DNA of 64,000 nucleotides from Treponema pallidum subsp. pallidum str. Nichols (GTDB lineage Bacteria; Spirochaetota; Spirochaetia; Treponematales; Treponemataceae): assembly GCF_000410535.2 (NCBI RefSeq), contig NC_021490.2, forward strand, positions 716,501-780,500, in the 5' to 3' direction. Of the stretch, positions 34,692 to 43,827 are shown one piece after another. Made by a program: the position numbers and the translations under genes. The notes under the pieces were generated by a model. The model did not search any database and had not been told where the DNA came from. It saw only the letters and a list, made by a program, of their open reading frames with translations. The first letter of the stretch is position 1. Each line of letters opens with the position of its first letter.

Positions 34692-36182
34692 ATGTGCGAT
34701 GTACTCACCATAAGGGATCTTTCTAAGTCTTTTGCGAGGAACAGGGTTCTCAACGGGGTGAACTTCCGTATGGGAAAGGGTGCCGTGGTGGGGCTTATGG
34801 GAGAAAATGGTGCGGGAAAATCCACGCTTATGAAGTGCCTCTTTGGAATGTACGCTAAGGACACTGGTCAGATTCTCGTGGATGGAAGCCCGGTGGACTT
34901 TCAGTCTCCCAAAGAAGCGCTAGAAAACGGTGTCGCCATGGTCCATCAGGAGCTCAATCAATGCCTTGATCGCACTGTCATGGACAATTTGTTTCTCGGC
35001 AGGTACCCTGCCCGTTTCGGGATAGTTGACGAGAAACGCATGTTCGACGACTCCCTCACTCTGTTCGCTTCCTTGAAAATGGACGTAAACCCGCGGGCCG
35101 TCATGCGCAGCATGTCTGTCTCTCAGCGGCAGATGGTAGAGATTGCCAAGGCGATGTCCTATAACGCGAAGATTATAGTCCTCGACGAGCCTACTTCCTC
35201 TCTCACGGAGAGGGAGATTGTCAGGCTCTTTGCCATTATACGAGACCTGAGCAAAAAAGGAGTGGCATTCATCTATATCTCCCACAAAATGGATGAGATC
35301 TTTCAGATCTGCAGCGAGGTGATTGTGCTGCGGGATGGTGTCCTCACGCTCTCACAATCCATAGGGGAAGTGGAAATGAGCGACCTCATCACCGCTATGG
35401 TCGGGCGCACTTTGGACAAGCGCTTTCCCGACGCTGACAATACCGTCGGTGACGATTATCTTGAAATACGAGGTCTTTCTACAAGGTATGCTCCGCAGCT
35501 GCGGGATATTTCCCTTTCTGTGAAAAGGGGCGAGATTTTTGGCTTGTACGGGCTGGTCGGTGCGGGGAGGAGTGAACTGCTTGAAGCGATTTTCGGCCTG
35601 CGTACCATCGCAGACGGTGAGATCTCTTTAGCAGGAAAAAAAATTCGCTTGAAGAGCAGCAGGGACGCAATGAAACTCAATTTCGCCTTTGTGCCCGAGG
35701 AACGTAAGCTCAACGGAATGTTCGCAAAGGGGAGCATAGAGTATAACACCACGATTGCAAATCTCCCTGCGTATAAGCGTTACGGTCTACTCTCAAAGAA
35801 AAAGCTGCAGGAGGCAGCGGAGCGGGAAATAAAGGCCATGCGCGTGAAGTGCGTTTCTCCAAGCGAGCTTATCAGTGCGCTCAGCGGGGGTAATCAGCAG
35901 AAAGTCATTATTGGAAAGTGGCTCGAACGCGATCCCGACGTCCTCTTGCTTGATGAGCCGACCAGGGGGATCGACGTGGGTGCGAAATATGAAATTTATC
36001 AGCTCATCATTCGTATGGCGCGTGAGGGAAAGACAATCATTGTGGTTTCTAGTGAAATGCCTGAAATTCTTGGAATCACCAACAGGATCGCAGTCATGTC
36101 CAATTATCGATTGGCTGGGATTGTGGATACAAAGAGTACCGATCAGGAAGCCTTGCTCAGACTTTCTGCGCGATACCTGTAG
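34692..36182 (+). CDS. mglA: Sugar ABC transporter ATPase MglA (double ATPase)
   Basis: Energy-coupling subunit of the Mgl importer, 496 residues, two fused ABC domains. First domain: Walker A GENGAGKSTLMK, signature MSVSQRQMVEIAKAM, Walker B IIVLDEPTSSLT. Second: the degenerate P-loop GLVGAGRSELLEA, signature LSGGNQQKVIIGKWL and VLLLDEPTRGIDVG. Asymmetry of this kind is normal for RbsA/MglA. ATG 34692 is chosen because AGAGGAG ends 11 bases upstream; a GTG at 34680 overlaps it. Fourteen bases separate it from mglC. Confidence 0.94.
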   Translation: MCDVLTIRDLSKSFARNRVLNGVNFRMGKGAVVGLMGENGAGKSTLMKCLFGMYAKDTGQILVDGSPVDFQSPKEALENGVAMVHQELNQCLDRTVMDNLFLGRYPARFGIVDEKRMFDDSLTLFASLKMDVNPRAVMRSMSVSQRQMVEIAKAMSYNAKIIVLDEPTSSLTEREIVRLFAIIRDLSKKGVAFIYISHKMDEIFQICSEVIVLRDGVLTLSQSIGEVEMSDLITAMVGRTLDKRFPDADNTVGDDYLEIRGLSTRYAPQLRDISLSVKRGEIFGLYGLVGAGRSELLEAIFGLRTIADGEISLAGKKIRLKSSRDAMKLNFAFVPEERKLNGMFAKGSIEYNTTIANLPAYKRYGLLSKKKLQEAAEREIKAMRVKCVSPSELISALSGGNQQKVIIGKWLERDPDVLLLDEPTRGIDVGAKYEIYQLIIRMAREGKTIIVVSSEMPEILGITNRIAVMSNYRLAGIVDTKSTDQEALLRLSARYL

Positions 36183-36196
36183 GGAGGAGCAGATAC

Positions 36197-37792
36197 ATGC
36201 GCGATCGTACACAGTGTGTGGCGGTGCCAACTCAAGCGTTCAATGAGATTTTAGATCAGGACGGTCAGCTCACCGCGTACGCCCAAAGGCTCGAGCAGTT
36301 ACGAGAGCGCGGTTCCCATAGGGTTGCCTTGCTCCGCGGGGAGCTTGCGCGCATACGGCAGGATCAGGTCTTGGGCATGCCGGAGAAAAGGGTGCAGGTT
36401 GCGGCGCACAGGCTCAAGATTTCCGAAGCGCAGGCCGTTGCACGACAGTGCAAAACTGAGGAAACGCAGTTGGTTAGGAAGGCTGTCGCGCGTGTAAGGG
36501 GGCTCTTTCGAGACTTTGACTGCTCTGTGCGCGACGCGATGCGCGAACAGCGGCTCTTGCTAAAGCAAGTTGCGACGGTGCAGCACACCTCTGCCTCATC
36601 TGACCAAAGAGAGCACTGTCTGGCTCAGCTCCGGCAATGCAAGGAGGCGCGACACCACGCCTACCGTTCCTTGGTCGAAAAGAGCGCTGCGCTGCGGAAC
36701 GGGAAAATGACGTTTATCGAGCGCGTGGTGCGTGCTCTTAGAGAATATTCGTTCAATTTTGACGCAACCCAGTTCTTCCTCGCAAATGGTTTGTACATTG
36801 CTATTGCGGTATTCTTTATTGCGTGCATCGTAGTTGCACCTTTCTCTGGTAATGGCAATCTTCTTACCATTCCCAACATTCTCACCATACTGGAGCAGTC
36901 TTCAGTGCGCATGTTCTATGCGGTGGGAGTAGCAGGTATTATCCTGCTGGCAGGAACTGACCTCAGCATTGGGCGTATGGTGGCAATGGGGTCTGTAGTC
37001 ACGGGTATTATTCTTCATCCGGGACAGAATATCGTTACATTTTTTGGACTGGGGCCGTGGGATTTTACCCCTGTCCCCATGGCTGTCCGTGTAGTCATGT
37101 CACTTGCAGTTTCTGTCGCACTTTGCGTTTCGTTCAGCCTATTTGCAGGATTCTTTTCTGCTCGCCTCAAAATACACCCTTTCATTTCAACTCTTGCAAC
37201 GCAGCTTATCATCTACGGGGTTTTGTTTTTTGGGACAAGTGGTACGCCAGTTGGCTCTATTGACCCATACATCAAAGACCTATTCGGTGGGCGGTGGATT
37301 CTAGGCACCATGCAGGGCACACTCGTGACCTTCCCAAAGCTGATAATTCCTGCCACCATTGCGGTGGCCATCGCGTGGTTCATTTGGAACAAGACGATTC
37401 TAGGAAAAAATATGTACGCCGTTGGAGGGAATGCTGAGGCAGCGAATGTTAGCGGCATCAGTGTTTTCGGGGTGACTATGAGCGTTTTTGCAATGGCAGC
37501 TGTGTTTTATGGCTTTGGCGCGTTTTTTGAGACGTTCAAGGCAAATGCAAGTGCGGGCACTGGTCAGGGTTATGAGCTCGACGCAATTGCCTCCTGTGTG
37601 GTAGGGGGTATCTCCTTCAACGGGGGAATCGGAAAACTCGAGGGTGCCGTGGTAGGCGTAATCATTTTCACCGGTCTTACCTATTGTCTGACTTTTTTAG
37701 GCATCGATACAAATCTTCAGTTCGTGTTCAAGGGTTTGATCATCATCGCTGCAGTTGCACTCGACAGTGTGAAGTATCTGAAACGCCGCTAG
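36197..37792 (+). CDS. mglC: Sugar ABC transporter permease MglC with a long N-terminal extension
   Basis: Membrane channel of the Mgl importer, 531 residues; the usual length is near 340. Residues ~1-190 are extra, hydrophilic and helical (ILDQDGQLTAYAQRLEQL, CKTEETQLVRKAVARV, REQRLLLKQVATV), typical of a coiled coil. From ~194 the normal permease begins (FFLANGLYIAIAVFFIAC) with eight to ten helices and the family motif GIILLAGTDLSIG...MV. AGGGAGGAG (36181-36189) precedes ATG 36197. An internal ATG at 36707 after GGAACGGGAAA would yield a normal-length permease, so two products are possible. Confidence 0.9.
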   Translation: MRDRTQCVAVPTQAFNEILDQDGQLTAYAQRLEQLRERGSHRVALLRGELARIRQDQVLGMPEKRVQVAAHRLKISEAQAVARQCKTEETQLVRKAVARVRGLFRDFDCSVRDAMREQRLLLKQVATVQHTSASSDQREHCLAQLRQCKEARHHAYRSLVEKSAALRNGKMTFIERVVRALREYSFNFDATQFFLANGLYIAIAVFFIACIVVAPFSGNGNLLTIPNILTILEQSSVRMFYAVGVAGIILLAGTDLSIGRMVAMGSVVTGIILHPGQNIVTFFGLGPWDFTPVPMAVRVVMSLAVSVALCVSFSLFAGFFSARLKIHPFISTLATQLIIYGVLFFGTSGTPVGSIDPYIKDLFGGRWILGTMQGTLVTFPKLIIPATIAVAIAWFIWNKTILGKNMYAVGGNAEAANVSGISVFGVTMSVFAMAAVFYGFGAFFETFKANASAGTGQGYELDAIASCVVGGISFNGGIGKLEGAVVGVIIFTGLTYCLTFLGIDTNLQFVFKGLIIIAAVALDSVKYLKRR

Positions 37793-37919
37793 TTCTTGCC
37801 CCGCTGGGCGGGACGTCAACGTTCACAATACGAATAAGCCGGGCGCCTTTCTGGGCCATTGTTCCCTCTTTGGCTAACTCAGGGTGTGGGCTGACAAGAA
37901 GGCCTCCGCTGTCCGAGCT

Positions 37920-39980
37920 CTACCGTGCTTCAGATGAGCCCTTTTCTTTTCTCAGTAGTTCGAACGCCGCTTCGCGCGCAACTTGGAGGATAGGGTAATC
38001 TCTTACTGGATCCGCAACCCGAAATCCACTGTACCCAGATTGCTCAAAGTTCTTGGTATCTCCCACATCCCCTGGTCCTCGTAACTTCAGATCCTCTTCG
38101 GCGATAACAAATCCATCCGCAGTACTTCCCATAATTTTCAGCCTGCGTTTCGCACACTCAGTCATTTCGTCCCCATGCATTAAGAAACAATACGACTGCA
38201 CATCACCCCGACCAACCCGACCACGCAGTTGATGTAGTGCAGAGAGGCCAAAACGCTCCGCGTGCTCTATAACGATACAATTCGCATTTGGTACATCCAC
38301 TCCCACTTCAACAACGCTTGTAGCAACCAAGATATGGACGGTACCTTCGCTGAAATACTTCATGATACGCTGCTGCTCTTCCTCAGTCATTTTTGAGTGA
38401 ATCATCGCAACAGCATATCGTGCAAAATAATTTTTTAGATACATATACATACATTGCACCGATTTTAAATCGGTTAATCCTATGTCATGAATACGTGGAT
38501 AAATAAAATATGCCTGCCTACCTTTTTCTATTTCATTTCCCACAAACTCATACACCTTTTCTGCTTTCGTCTTTCTTGCAATATACGTAATCACTGGTTT
38601 TCTTCCACCAGGCATAGATTTAATTATTGAAATATCTAAATCACCAAATACAGAAAGTGCAAGCGTACGTGGAATTGGAGTTGCGCTCATCATAATAATG
38701 TGTGGAGTCTTTCCCTGAGGGTTCCCTTCCCTTCCTTTCTGAATCAAGGCCGAACGCTGTAACACTCCAAAACGATGCTGTTCGTCAATGATAACCAACC
38801 TCAGATCATGGTATCTTACGCTCTTTGAAAACAGCGCATGTGTTCCTACAACTAAATTGATTTCTCCTGCAACAAGAGCTTCGAGCAAGTACGCCCTTCC
38901 TTCACTTTTCACATTACCTGTCAGGAATGCAAGTCGAATCCCAATAGGAGCAAGTAATCGAGCTGCAGTGTCAGCATGCTGGCGTGCAAGTAATTCAGTT
39001 GGAGCAAGCAGTGCGACCTGTCCACCTTGTTCAATAATTTTTAAACAAGAAAAAAACGCCACTAACGTTTTTCCTGATCCAACGTCTCCCTGAATTAGCC
39101 GTGCCATCGGTTCTTCTCTTTCAAGATCCTGCGTAATTTCTGTAATTACTCTTTTCTGATCCACTGTCAACTCAAATGGCAAACACCGGTGAAGTTTCTT
39201 CTGTAACAAAGATAATTCAGAAACAACTGACGGAATAGCCGACTGCTGATCAGATTCTCCCTGTGTAAGAGGCAATCTCCCCCGCTTCTGTAAAGAGCGC
39301 ATACCGATAGTCATTTGAAGAGAAAAAAATTCTTCAAATATCAAAGAATGTTTTCCCTTCGCAACATCATCCAGCGTTCTTGGGGTATGCATACTAAGCA
39401 ATACGTCTCGTTTTGTGAGTAGATGATATTTCTCAAGAATAGGTTTGGGCAATTCAGAATCAACCGTGCCAATCCATTGATCCATTGCTGCACAAATGAG
39501 CATTCTTAATTTCATTTGTTTTAACCCTTTGGTTAAGGGATAGACAGGCAAAATCTTTTTTTCAATACAATCGATTTTTTCGATATCAAATGAACTACTT
39601 TCCAGCAACCCATCCTTTTCATAAAAACTTCCATACACGACTGCTTCACTTCCAACAGGAAACATAAAATGCAAAAAATTACGGCGAAAACATAACAATT
39701 CAGCGACGCATCCTTGGCCATCCTGTACCACAAGCTTGAGAGTCTTGCTCTTGCCAAATCCAAACCAGCAATGTGCAGTGACACTAACTCGTACTTGCAA
39801 TCTATGCGCCAGCGTCCATTGGGAAAACATCTGTTCTTGCGTTCTATCTTCCCACAAACGAGGCCAGTACGAAAGGATATCTCCAATAGTGCTAATGTTT
39901 AGCCTTTCCAACTGCGCAAGAACAACTTTCCCTGTTCCCTTCAGTACAGAAACTGGCTCTTTTATTTCTCCAATGAGCAT
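37920..39980 (-). CDS. recG: ATP-dependent DNA helicase RecG
   Basis: Branch-migration helicase that remodels stalled forks and Holliday junctions. 686 residues. The N-terminal wedge (OB) domain precedes the helicase: motif I QGDVGSGKTLVA near residue 295, motif II IDEQHRFGVLQR, motif III SATPIPRTLAL, and in the second RecA-like domain SVVEVGVDVPNA, HQLRGRVGRGD (motif VI). The C-terminal LRGPGDVGDTKNFEQSG is RecG-specific. No clear ribosome site precedes ATG 39980. Last of a minus-strand run of DNA and cell-wall genes. Confidence 0.95.
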   Translation of the reverse strand: MLIGEIKEPVSVLKGTGKVVLAQLERLNISTIGDILSYWPRLWEDRTQEQMFSQWTLAHRLQVRVSVTAHCWFGFGKSKTLKLVVQDGQGCVAELLCFRRNFLHFMFPVGSEAVVYGSFYEKDGLLESSSFDIEKIDCIEKKILPVYPLTKGLKQMKLRMLICAAMDQWIGTVDSELPKPILEKYHLLTKRDVLLSMHTPRTLDDVAKGKHSLIFEEFFSLQMTIGMRSLQKRGRLPLTQGESDQQSAIPSVVSELSLLQKKLHRCLPFELTVDQKRVITEITQDLEREEPMARLIQGDVGSGKTLVAFFSCLKIIEQGGQVALLAPTELLARQHADTAARLLAPIGIRLAFLTGNVKSEGRAYLLEALVAGEINLVVGTHALFSKSVRYHDLRLVIIDEQHRFGVLQRSALIQKGREGNPQGKTPHIIMMSATPIPRTLALSVFGDLDISIIKSMPGGRKPVITYIARKTKAEKVYEFVGNEIEKGRQAYFIYPRIHDIGLTDLKSVQCMYMYLKNYFARYAVAMIHSKMTEEEQQRIMKYFSEGTVHILVATSVVEVGVDVPNANCIVIEHAERFGLSALHQLRGRVGRGDVQSYCFLMHGDEMTECAKRRLKIMGSTADGFVIAEEDLKLRGPGDVGDTKNFEQSGYSGFRVADPVRDYPILQVAREAAFELLRKEKGSSEAR

Positions 39981-40035
39981 TTCAGGCAGTGTGCGAGCAT
40001 ACGTAATGGTAACGCAAGAACATCATTCACCGAAA

Positions 40036-41028
40036 TTACTCTGGGAGTTGCTCAACTGAGGAATGCAACTGAACAGTAATACATTTTCTATCAACATTAA
40101 CTCGAATCATTCCCCCAATAGGTAATATGCAATGGGGGGTCGTATGCCCGAAATCTACATTTGCAAATAGAGGAATAGCATCAAGAGCCTTTTTTCTCGA
40201 AATGATTTTTCGCAACATGTCCATATCAATACCTGAATCCTTTTGAAATCTGCCAATGAGAATGCCACGCACCGTACAAAAATCATCCCGTTGTGTAAGT
40301 GCTTCTAAGTGGCGATCAAAATCTGTAATTGACATACGAGACGTATCCTCTATAAACAAAATACTCTTTTTCAGAGACGGTTCATATTCCGTACCTGCTA
40401 AAAGATTAAATGTACTAATATTTCCTCCGACCCCCATCCCGACCATATCTCCTCTATGGATAATTTCATACCCAGGATTAGTAATAAACTGGCGATGTTC
40501 CTGATCCTTAAACCACATATCATCACTCCATGTTTCGGATGCTAAGATATCGCACCGACCATAAAAAAAAGTGTTCTTAAAGCATTCAATAGTAAACTCA
40601 ATACCTTTTTCCATACCGAATGTCGAAAAATGTGGACCATAAAAAACTGGCATTCCTGTCTTCGCATGAATTGCATTTAATAGCGCAGTGACATCAGAAA
40701 AACCACACAACAACTTAGGATTCTTTTTCAAAAGAGCATAGTCTATGTGCTGCAATAGTTGATTAGAATTAAATCCTCCAATTGCAGTGAGAATTAACTT
40801 TACTTTTTTATCTGCAAAGGCAGCATGGAGATCCGCAACTCTTTTATCAACAGATGCAGAACCTAAAAAATCCTCGTCGTACACGTGATCTCCAAAAGCA
40901 ACATTGAGACCCAAACATCGAAAGCGCTCCTGTGCACGCTCAATTACCGATGAATCAATCTTACGCATTGAGCACGAGGGCGCGATTACTCGAACTTCAT
41001 CAGAAGAACGTAAAAGAAGTTTTTTCAT
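40036..41028 (-). CDS. LD-carboxypeptidase (peptidase S66, LdcA/MccF family)
   Basis: Cytoplasmic serine peptidase that removes the terminal D-Ala from tetrapeptides during murein recycling, or (MccF branch) detoxifies nucleotide peptides. 330 residues from ATG 41028, five bases after AAGGAG. Motifs: VIAPSCSM at the start, the nucleophile elbow LLCGFSDVTALLNA, the Glu in ILFIEDTSRMS and the His in VDFGHTTPH. IGGFNSNQLLQHIDY is the conserved strand-helix before the nucleophile. The next gene (der) ends 21 bases upstream. MccF versus LdcA cannot be told by eye. Confidence 0.9.
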   Translation of the reverse strand: MKKLLLRSSDEVRVIAPSCSMRKIDSSVIERAQERFRCLGLNVAFGDHVYDEDFLGSASVDKRVADLHAAFADKKVKLILTAIGGFNSNQLLQHIDYALLKKNPKLLCGFSDVTALLNAIHAKTGMPVFYGPHFSTFGMEKGIEFTIECFKNTFFYGRCDILASETWSDDMWFKDQEHRQFITNPGYEIIHRGDMVGMGVGGNISTFNLLAGTEYEPSLKKSILFIEDTSRMSITDFDRHLEALTQRDDFCTVRGILIGRFQKDSGIDMDMLRKIISRKKALDAIPLFANVDFGHTTPHCILPIGGMIRVNVDRKCITVQLHSSVEQLPE

Positions 41029-41049
41029 ATCCACTCCTTCATCTTGCAT

Positions 41050-42432
41050 CTATCGCTTCCGACAGTTTTTCCGTATGGTTAGCTTCACAGGGATAGAGTC
41101 TAATCCTAGGTCTTCACGAATACGATTCTGTAAAAATCGAACGTAGTTTTCCGGTATACGATCTGGCCTATTTGCAAAAAGCAAAAATTCAATAGGTCTA
41201 ACCGATACCTGCACCAGGTACTTTAACGAAACGTGTCCATACTTTCTTGGAGGAGGATACGACGTTACCCAATCTTTCAATGCAGTATTGAGAGCGGAAG
41301 TCTCCACTTTTGTATTTAGTTGTGCAAAGATCTTACATACACAATGTAATGCATCAGAAATACCGTGCCCCGTTTTAGCTGATACAGGTACCACGGGAAC
41401 AAAATTCATTTTCCCAAAAGCAGTCCGTACATCACGCTTTTTCTTAGCTATTAGAGAGGTACTTCCTTCCAACAAATCCCACTTGTTCAAAAGGAAGATC
41501 ACACCTAAATTTCTCTTTGAGATTTGCGAAACAATCTTCTTGTCTTGTTCAGAAAATCCATCTCGGGCATCGACGATGTACAATACAATGTCAACGGCAT
41601 TCAGGATGCTAATTGCTCGTATTACCGAGTAGTACTCTATACTCTCATATACCTTCTGTCTTTTTCTGATACCCGCCGTATCTGCGATAATGAATTTGTA
41701 CTGTTTGAACTCAACATGACCGGTTACCACGTCTCTGGTAGTACCTGCTCTATCACACACCAGAGAAACGGTACGGCGCATGAGATAATTCATCAAAGTG
41801 GATTTTCCTGTGTTCGGCTTACCCACTATTGCAAGACGAACAACATCATCTTTCGGCAGTTCCCGGCGCTCATCGACAGAAAACAGATTTTGGATAATCG
41901 CCCTTTCCAACGCGTCTATGTTCCTACCGTGCTCGGCGCTGACACAGATAAGGGTAGAAAAACCGTACCGTGCATAATTATAATGCACCTCCTCTCCTCC
42001 CTCCGTCTTATTAACCGCAGCGATGAGTTTGCCCCAGTAGGGCCTCAGATACTGGATAACCTCCTCGTCTTCTGCACTTTCACACGTTCCATCAAGCACA
42101 AGAAGGATTTTGTCCGCACACTGTATTGATTTATACGTTTGTTCTAACACGAGAGTATCGATATGTTGTCTCGATGCCTTTTTTTCAGAAAAAACGGTAA
42201 AACCGCTCGTGTCAACAAGTCTAAGAGGAAACCCTCGCAGAATCACGGTTTCTTCAATCGAATCTCTTGTAACCCCTGACGTATTGCTGGTGATAGAGCG
42301 CCGTCTACCGAGCAGGCGGTTGAATAATGTCGACTTACCTACATTCGGTCTTCCCACAATGACCACACGAGGAAGTACCTTATATGAAAAATGACGTCCC
42401 CCGTCGCACAGGATGACATCTTGACCTTTCAT
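41050..42432 (-). CDS. der: Ribosome-assembly GTPase Der (EngA)
   Basis: Two tandem GTPase domains and a KH-like C-terminus, needed for 50S subunit maturation. 460 residues. G domain 1: [14 protein letters not shown], then DTSGF, and a G4 motif that reads NKTE where NKxD is expected. G domain 2: [19 protein letters not shown] and NKWD, all intact. The KH part contains [22 protein letters not shown] and ends in [11 protein letters not shown] ~15-residue N-terminal extension ([15 protein letters not shown]) precedes the first P-loop. AAAGGAG and GGAGG lie upstream of ATG 42432. Confidence 0.94.
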
Positions 42433-42467
42433 CCTCCGGCCATCTCCTTTACAGACTCAGACATCAC

Positions 42468-43049
42468 TTACAAGACAGCAAGATGCGCGCGATCCTCTTT
42501 AAATAAAAATTGGAATAGTTTCCAATTCTCCTGCTCTTTCGCCACCGTGACTTCTATGATACGAGAATCCTCGTTTTCTACATTTAATTTAAAATGAACG
42601 GTAAGAAAGTTACCCTGCATAACATTCGGTTGAGCAAACACAACTGCGCAAATACGCGGCAGCTTACCCATTCGAAATGAAAAGTAATGGGGTAAAAACT
42701 TTCTCTCTCTCTGGCACAGGTGTGGATCTATTTTTTTTTTCATAAAAGAATCAGTCATCTTTTCACAAAAAATACGCAGAGCATGTGGGATGTTTGTATG
42801 ATCGATAACCCCCATACCGGACACACGGGGAAACACCCGCCCTCCACGGTAAGCATAGACATCACAGTCTACTTCCATATGATCCTGCTTGAGAGCCTTA
42901 TAACGCCACGATATATGTTCCTGTACTACTCTCTCGGGCATAACCCACGAGAAATGCGAGAAATACGCGGCGGCGGCACTCCGCACGGAATCGGAAAAGA
43001 CAAAAGACATGCCGCACATGCACAGCGCCCCTACGAACACATTACGCAT
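42468..43049 (-). CDS. Exported unknown protein in the scpA operon
   Basis: 193 residues from ATG 43049, which overlaps the scpA stop; AGGA lies nine bases upstream. The N-terminus MRNVFVGALCMCGMSFVFS is a signal peptide or anchor. The mature part has a WVMPERVVQEHISWRYKALK stretch, then YRGGRVFPRVSG and a C-terminal beta-rich section (FLTVHFKLNVENEDSRIIEVTVAKE). I recognise no family. Ten consecutive A (42740-42731 on this strand) encode MKKKI in mid-protein, a possible slippage site. The position where many bacteria carry scpB is taken by this unrelated gene. Confidence 0.75.
   Translation of the reverse strand: MRNVFVGALCMCGMSFVFSDSVRSAAAAYFSHFSWVMPERVVQEHISWRYKALKQDHMEVDCDVYAYRGGRVFPRVSGMGVIDHTNIPHALRIFCEKMTDSFMKKKIDPHLCQRERKFLPHYFSFRMGKLPRICAVVFAQPNVMQGNFLTVHFKLNVENEDSRIIEVTVAKEQENWKLFQFLFKEDRAHLAVL
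42731..42740 (-). repeat. A10 homopolymer inside the exported unknown gene
   Basis: Ten T on the plus strand, hence ten A in the mRNA, within codons for Met-Lys-Lys-Lys-Ile. Runs of this length favour polymerase slippage; a one-base change would truncate the protein in its second half. Confidence 0.9.
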
Positions 43050-43800
43050 GACATACGTCCTGAACCTTGGGAGAAACCTCCCGCGCATATAGAGTAATCG
43101 GGCCAAAAAATTCAGGCTGTGAAATATGCACAAGATGCGTTTTTGCCGCCTCTAAAATTGCGACAAAGGCACACACAACATCTGCACGAGACGGCTGCTT
43201 AATAAGCTCAGTAAATACACACCGCCCCCGAACCCCAAGCAATTCCGAAAGCAATGTCAGCTTCTCATTTACCGAAACTTCTTCGTACAAATCCATAATC
43301 CACTGAGGCGTCTTTCTCACTAACCGAATAAAGAGCATCAGCAAATCACGAACGTCACCGTGTAGGAGAGGCACTTCTGCTGGAGACAAAAACAGATGCT
43401 GCGTCTTTTTTCGCTCAACGCACCACATGTCTTCACACTCATACAGCTCCATCAGCTTGCAAAGTTGCTTGTATTTTTGATATTCGATAAGGTGCTCCAC
43501 CAGCGACTGCCGAGGATCCTCGATATCCTCACCATCTAGATCTAGTTCCATTGGGAGGAGCATGCAGCTTTTAATGTACAGAAGAACCGCAGCCATTGCG
43601 TAAAACTCCGTCAGACCACGGAGATCGGGCGAGACGGTTTGATCCACGTACTGCAGATACTGAGCAGTAATTTCGCAAATAGGAATATCGTAAATGCTCA
43701 GCTCGTTCTTTTTGATGAGAAACAGCAGGAGGTCCAAAGGACCCTCAAACTGAGAAAGTTTAAACTCTTGCACAGGGACGGGAGACTCATCCATCCACAT
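43042..43800 (-). CDS. scpA: Segregation and condensation protein ScpA
   Basis: Kleisin subunit that bridges SMC heads in chromosome condensation. 252 residues from ATG 43800 (ATG 43794 is equally good). The N-terminal hallmark is FKLSQFEGPLDLLLFLIKKNELSIYDIPICEI, given here in pieces of the family pattern: FEGPLDLLL, ELSIYDIPI and TAQYLQYV. The middle is acidic (DLDGEDIEDP), and the C-terminal winged helix holds SELLGVRGRCVFTELI and VCAFVAILEAAKT. ScpB is not adjacent. Follows recA by 27 bases on the same strand. Confidence 0.93.
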   Translation of the reverse strand: MWMDESPVPVQEFKLSQFEGPLDLLLFLIKKNELSIYDIPICEITAQYLQYVDQTVSPDLRGLTEFYAMAAVLLYIKSCMLLPMELDLDGEDIEDPRQSLVEHLIEYQKYKQLCKLMELYECEDMWCVERKKTQHLFLSPAEVPLLHGDVRDLLMLFIRLVRKTPQWIMDLYEEVSVNEKLTLLSELLGVRGRCVFTELIKQPSRADVVCAFVAILEAAKTHLVHISQPEFFGPITLYAREVSPKVQDVCHA

Positions 43801-43827
43801 CTATTTCCACGCGCTGGCGGCCACTGA

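Noticed and set aside
37799-37812. CCCGC-TGG-GCGGG hairpin after mglC
   Set aside because: Too short and not followed by T; not called a terminator.
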